Positions 8,715-11,852 of a DNA stretch of 11,852 nucleotides are shown in pieces; positions within the stretch are counted from its first letter, which is position 1; each line of letters begins with the position of its first letter. The position numbers were made by a program, and so were the translations under genes. The notes beneath the pieces are model-generated. The model searched no databases. It had not been told where the DNA came from and saw nothing but the letters and a program-made list of their open reading frames with translations. Location: assembly GCA_028565635.1 (NCBI GenBank), contig JAOXYB010049769.1, positions 1 to 11,852 on the forward strand. The letters run 5' to 3'. This stretch comes from Phoronis ovalis. Taxonomy: Eukaryota; Phoronida; Phoronidae.

Positions 8715-9240
8715 TTTATTCAGACTGGATAACAGTGAGAATAGCTGGGTACCCATTTCTGTTATGGAGAGTAACCAATAGCCCCTTTTAAGACCTTCGA
8801 CCTAAATATTCATATTTTTTTGGGACCACAAAATTCAATACCCTTTATGGGACCTTTTTATCCTGTATTCAAGATGAAGAAACGATTCGGACCAACTATG
8901 TTTTGGGCAGCGCTGTTTTGAAACAACGGACATTTGAAAACTACATCCTATTTCATTTTCTGGGAGCAGGTAGTATGAACACAGGCTTTGATTAATTTTG
9001 GAGCCAAATTTTTGTGTTTGCAAGATTTTTGACTTATTTATACCGTTTTCAGGGCGTTCCAGGTACCTGGTCTAACTGTTAAAAACATATCCTTTGAAAT
9101 ATCAATGTCATCTGATGGGTTTAAAAAAAGCAAATGACGTCATTCATAGAAATAGGAAAACTCAACGGTATAATACAGGACTTTCTTCGAAACAATACTA
9201 CTGCTATTCATTTCCGATTTTAAATGTCAAAGATATTTTC
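8715..9240 (-). other. Presumed 3' UTR and downstream flank of the UPF0489 gene
   Basis: The nearest exact AATAAA on the minus strand is at 8720-8715, about 520 nt past the stop codon, so the mRNA could end just beyond it. A minus-strand frame of 62 codons at 8835-9023 lies here and has no recognisable domain. The sequence holds a perfect ATGACGTCAT palindrome at 9134-9143. The 3' end is a guess. Confidence 0.3.
9134..9143. promoter_or_regulatory. CRE/ATF-type palindrome ATGACGTCAT
   Basis: This is an exact TGACGTCA core with matching flanks, the consensus site for CREB/ATF bZIP factors. It lies about 100 bp past the stop codon of the UPF0489 gene rather than at a promoter, so function is doubtful. 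A 10-bp palindrome with two CpG-context bases is uncommon but can occur by chance. Confidence 0.3.
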
Positions 9241-10368
9241 CTATAATTTCTCCAACCACATGTCATGTCTCCCAGGCCAGCCAGATCTACCTCCCAGTAA
9301 ATCAATATCATACTTTAGTGCCATGCTATCCCCCAACTTTCTTCGCAAGATATCCAGTACTCCCTTCTCGATATCATGAAACCACGATTTAGGGGTGTAT
9401 GCATCCCTTATAGAACGACAAACTGTTACTAACTTGGGTTTTGGAAAATCAGAATGTTGTACTATTTGATCCAGTAAGTTCATACGCATATTCATTTCAT
9501 TTTGGTCAGGGCTATGAGTAATAACAATAGTATTATTAGGTGTATTAGCGCCATGGCATACTCTAAATGCGTCATATCCTATAATAGGTCCTCTATGTGT
9601 TTTAGGTGTCGTAGTTGAGCAAAAGCCAACATCAATCAAGAGCTTTAACTGATCCTTAGTCATATTTATTAAACGTCTGGTGATAAGTTTAATAAGTATA
9701 GAAGTCTTGTGTGTTTCCCTACAAAATATTTTTGAATTTTTGTCTTTACGATACTTGTCGATATAATTTCCAGCCAGTTTAAGAATATCCTTTTCTACGC
9801 ATTTTTCGTTTTCTTTACATTTTTTTACGATAATCTCTACCAGTCCTGTAGCTAAAGTGTCACCTTCTGTCTCCTGTTCAGTCGTTTTTGTACAAAAAGT
9901 TAGTGGCAGTAATAAATTAAGTTGTTCCAGAACATTCCAGGGAATACCATGGTTTAACATTTCTGTAACACCAGATTCACACCCAAAATAATCTTCATCA
10001 ATATCCAGAACAATATCATCACTTGGCTTTAATAGAGAGTCACTTAAAGCAGTTAAAAAATCTGTTTCTAAACTTTCCACAACTTCAACTTTCTTTCTAA
10101 TGTCACAATCTGAACGAGCAATTTCAGTTCCATCCGCATGTTCTGGGTCCATGTTGTTTCGATCCAAATAAGTACATTTAGTTTCTTCAGGATTTTGATG
10201 ATAGTCCTTACAATCACAGAACATCTTGTGCTTTTTTCCATTTTTCTGTGCAGCTTCGCAAAATCCAAATTCCCAACTTGTCTCTAATGAAGAACTGTCG
10301 TGGTTAACGCTGTCCCATTTAGGCCAAACCCAAATCACCCTATCAAACATCCCAGAGTGACTAGCAGC
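9241..10368 (-). CDS. UPF0489 gene, last exon (DIDxDYF motif and C-terminus)
   Basis: 375 codons plus TAG. It opens AASHSGMFDRVIWVWPKW and carries VLDIDEDYFG at about 10010-9982. It also has a conserved-looking His in IVITHSPDQNEM and the LVTVCRS block near the C-terminus. There is no membrane segment or signal peptide in the visible part, which suggests a cytoplasmic or nuclear protein. An apparent start at 10386 is TTG within the intron and is not a real initiation site. Confidence 0.9.
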   Translation of the reverse strand, partial: AASHSGMFDRVIWVWPKWDSVNHDSSSLETSWEFGFCEAAQKNGKKHKMFCDCKDYHQNPEETKCTYLDRNNMDPEHADGTEIARSDCDIRKKVEVVESLETDFLTALSDSLLKPSDDIVLDIDEDYFGCESGVTEMLNHGIPWNVLEQLNLLLPLTFCTKTTEQETEGDTLATGLVEIIVKKCKENEKCVEKDILKLAGNYIDKYRKDKNSKIFCRETHKTSILIKLITRRLINMTKDQLKLLIDVGFCSTTTPKTHRGPIIGYDAFRVCHGANTPNNTIVITHSPDQNEMNMRMNLLDQIVQHSDFPKPKLVTVCRSIRDAYTPKSWFHDIEKGVLDILRRKLGDSMALKYDIDLLGGRSGWPGRHDMWLEKL

Positions 10369-10735
10369 CTGAAATGTATTAAACAATCGCGCTTATAAAA
10401 TATTGCAAACATTTTAGTTAATATTTTAAGATTAGTTGCATGCATTTGAGATTTGGCCTATGGTCACAACCCATAATTCCATGTTTTTGTGAATGAATCT
10501 CACGCGCACGTAGGCAGTTACAGAAGGTAAATCTATTTTGCAAATTGGAAAAAAATGATGAGGCTAGCTGGGTAATTATAAGAATTAAACGTATCCTGTC
10601 TTATCATACCATAATAAAAGCATCATTGGTCTGCATCATGTGTGTGATCTCTTTGTCATCATTAGGCCAACGGAATTCAGGGTACCCTTCAAAATACATG
10701 ATAGGCGCCATGTCACTATGACCATCAATGTGAAT
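9241..10735 (-). CDS. UPF0489 family (C5orf22-like) protein, 5' end missing
   Basis: The last two coding exons, 10735-10610 and 10368-9241, join in phase 0 and give 417 residues ending at TAG 9243-9241. Two family motifs are present: IHIDGHSDM at the start of the visible part and VLDIDEDYFG, about 160 residues later. The join NDAFIM/AASHSGMFDRVIWVWPKW and the C-terminal KPKLVTVCRSIRDAYTP, then DIEKGVLDILRRKLGD, match vertebrate C5orf22 from memory. Its usual length is about 440 residues, so roughly 45-50 N-terminal residues lie in exon(s) not found. The family has no established enzymatic activity. The HxDxHxD and DIDxDYF motifs resemble the metal ligands of the arginase/deacetylase fold, so a metal-dependent hydrolase is plausible by inference. 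The middle (about visible residues 70-150) is polar, acidic and poorly conserved. It is convergent with the CARD-RING gene and apparently unrelated to it. Confidence 0.87.
10369..10609 (-). other. Intron in the UPF0489 gene (241 bp, phase 0)
   Basis: The minus-strand donor is GTATGATAAG and the acceptor is TTTAATACATTTCAG. The frame entering the next exon is open for a few codons into the intron (through TTTAATACATTTCAG), which can mislead ORF-based start calls. The true exon begins GCT GCT AGT at 10368. The intron also holds one copy of the CpG-rich motif at about 10490-10520. Confidence 0.85.
10610..10735 (-). CDS. UPF0489 gene, penultimate exon (HxDxHxD motif)
   Basis: Forty-two codons, phase 0 at both ends, too short for an ordinary ORF search. 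The acceptor TATGCTTTCAG precedes ATT CAC ATT GAT, and the donor ATG|GTATGA ends the exon. It encodes IHIDGHSDMAPIM and ends THMMQTNDAFIM. The HxDxHxD is the first of the two signature motifs of UPF0489 proteins, and the ending joins directly to the next exon, where family alignment predicts continuity. It is therefore a well-supported exon. Confidence 0.87.
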
Positions 10736-11774
10736 CTGAAAGCATAGTCATCATTTATTCACTATAAAATGCCAAAGTAATTATATGAATTGAATATGGA
10801 TACGTATTTAATAGACATAAAGACTAAAGGTACTATGACTGTTAGCTGACTTTCTTCTCCAATTTTCATTACCAAAGAAACAGATAGAAAATATAAGTAT
10901 AATTTCAAAATGTTATATTTAAAAAAACTGCTAATCCAAGTTACCATAGATTAAGAATTGTTCTTACGACCTGTTAAACTGCCTTCGAAAGAAATTGTTT
11001 GTTTTAACTATACGTCAAAGACTCCTTCAACTTCAACATTAAAAGTTTGCACAATAAACAATCTTGTTCTTCGATATAAGGTAGAGGTGTCTCTTACTTA
11101 TATTTTTTTTATTCTTAAAACACATTTTCCCCAAAATGGCTTTATTCAATATCAGATTATGTGATCAAATTCAAGTCATTTAACATATCATTTGTAAAAT
11201 TGAGAGTATTGTCTTTTTTAAAAATGCATGCTTCTGTATGTTCACATCAATTGTAAAACGATGCTGGTTGACTTATATATAGTGAAGTATAATTACAGAA
11301 ATTGTTACATTTAAGATAGATCATAATTTCTGCATAATAGACTATTGGCATGCACTTATGGGCGCGGCGCCGCACTCATACAATATAATAGACTGCTTGT
11401 TTTTTTGATATGACTTTAGAAAAGTTTTAAATGGTGAAAATTTAACAACGTAAAAAATATTAATAAATAGTTTTTATACATTGGTATGTTCACAAAGAGG
11501 AGGATGGTTCTATTAAAACAGATCAATTTTTTTTTTGGCTTTGGATCAGCATGCGAAGAAAGCGTTTTATTAATGAATCGCGCGAGCGCACGCAGAACTA
11601 CGTCATTGTTCATTCACAAAAATGCGACATAGTGGGAACCAAGTACATGCAAATGGTCTATTTTATGGAAAATTTTATAAAATAGTTCTGTATCCTGGGA
11701 TGGGATTAAGGTTGAGTCAGTTTGTATGATATGTAATGTGATTGTAAGTTGTTATTATATTTTTCTTGATACAG
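10736..11774. other. Upstream flank or 5' intron of the UPF0489 gene
   Basis: The family's N-terminal segment (a conserved VxEDH-type block and a short linker before HxDxHxD) was searched for by eye on the minus strand and not found. The region is therefore either a long intron or lacks the divergent first exon. Short frames on both strands (10762-10947 minus, 10958-11164 plus, 11416-11613 minus) have A+T-rich low-complexity translations. CpG-rich patches occur at 11361-11373 and 11575-11630. Confidence 0.5.
11361..11373. other. GC-rich palindrome GCGGCGCCGC in A+T-rich DNA
   Basis: GGGCGCGGCGCCGCAC contains a perfect 10-bp palindrome at 11364-11373. Its base composition stands out sharply from the surrounding sequence. 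It may be part of an upstream regulatory region of the UPF0489 gene or of a repeat. There is no further support. Confidence 0.45.
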
Positions 11775-11852
11775 GAATTGAAAAAACCCCAGAAAAATTG
11801 AGAAGAGGAAAGTTATTTGAAAATTCATATTTCGTTAACCAATCAATATATA
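11775..11852 (+). CDS. Possible exon running off the right edge
   Basis: A T-rich tract and TTGATACAG at 11761-11774 form a good 3' splice site. In the frame starting at 11777 the remaining sequence is open for 25 codons (beginning IEKTPEKLRRGKLFENSYF), while the other two frames stop at once. The translation is lysine-rich with balanced composition, unlike A+T-rich noise. No family was recognised, and 25 codons is too little to be sure. If real, it belongs to a plus-strand gene that starts to the left, overlapping the UPF0489 locus on the other strand, or it is a fragment of a mobile element. Confidence 0.25.

Noticed and set aside
10369-10386. Start of the UPF0489 protein at 10386
   Set aside because: The codon there is TTG inside the intron. 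The sequence just before GCTGCTAGT is a 3' splice acceptor, and an upstream exon continues the domain in phase.
11416-11613. 65-codon minus-strand frame starting in a CpG-rich patch
   Set aside because: The first 28 codons look plausible, but the rest is A+T-rich hydrophobic noise and no homology is recognisable. The CpG patch explains the unusual start region.

Overview
This is animal nuclear DNA, most likely from an invertebrate. It is roughly two-thirds A+T by eye, the genes have spliced exons with GT..AG junctions, and long non-coding stretches are peppered with short repeats. One gene combines CARD, RING, filamin and NHL modules, which points to Metazoa. The second gene is a UPF0489 (C5orf22-like) homologue. 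I cannot name the species. A mollusc, another lophotrochozoan, or an invertebrate deuterostome would all fit. Operons, ribosome binding sites and CRISPR arrays are not expected, and I saw none.

Layout: (1) Positions 1-157 are a short 5' flank with a C9G5 tract and a tandem TGTAAG repeat. (2) Positions 158-2823, plus strand, hold a three-exon gene. Exons 1 and 2 encode a death-fold CARD. The large third exon encodes a C3HC4 RING finger, a filamin/ABP280-type immunoglobulin-like domain and a six-bladed NHL propeller. A 4-bp tandem duplication (TATCTATCT) at 2068-2076 breaks the frame inside the first NHL blade. The allele as written stops after 317 codons, where about 564 would be expected. (3) Positions 2824-9240 are a 6.4-kb stretch between the 3' ends of two convergent genes. 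I found no convincing exon there. It holds an internally repetitive element at about 4308-4625, a faint tRNA-like (possibly SINE) head at 4681-4751, an 18-bp tandem duplication, a 14-bp-arm hairpin and an AT-rich palindrome. (4) Positions 9241-10735, minus strand, are the last two exons of a UPF0489/C5orf22-like gene. Both signature acidic/histidine motifs are present, and the N-terminal exon or exons were not found. (5) Positions 10736-11852 are upstream of that gene and include CpG-rich patches. A possible plus-strand exon runs off the right edge from 11775.

The two genes converge and nothing suggests they work together. The first looks like a cytoplasmic signalling E3 ubiquitin ligase related to TRIM-NHL proteins, with a CARD in place of the B-box and coiled coil. 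The second is a conserved protein of unknown biochemistry whose motifs resemble those of the arginase/deacetylase metalloenzyme fold. The points most worth checking are the CARD-RING-filamin-NHL architecture and whether its frameshift is a real allele, an assembly error or a recoding site.
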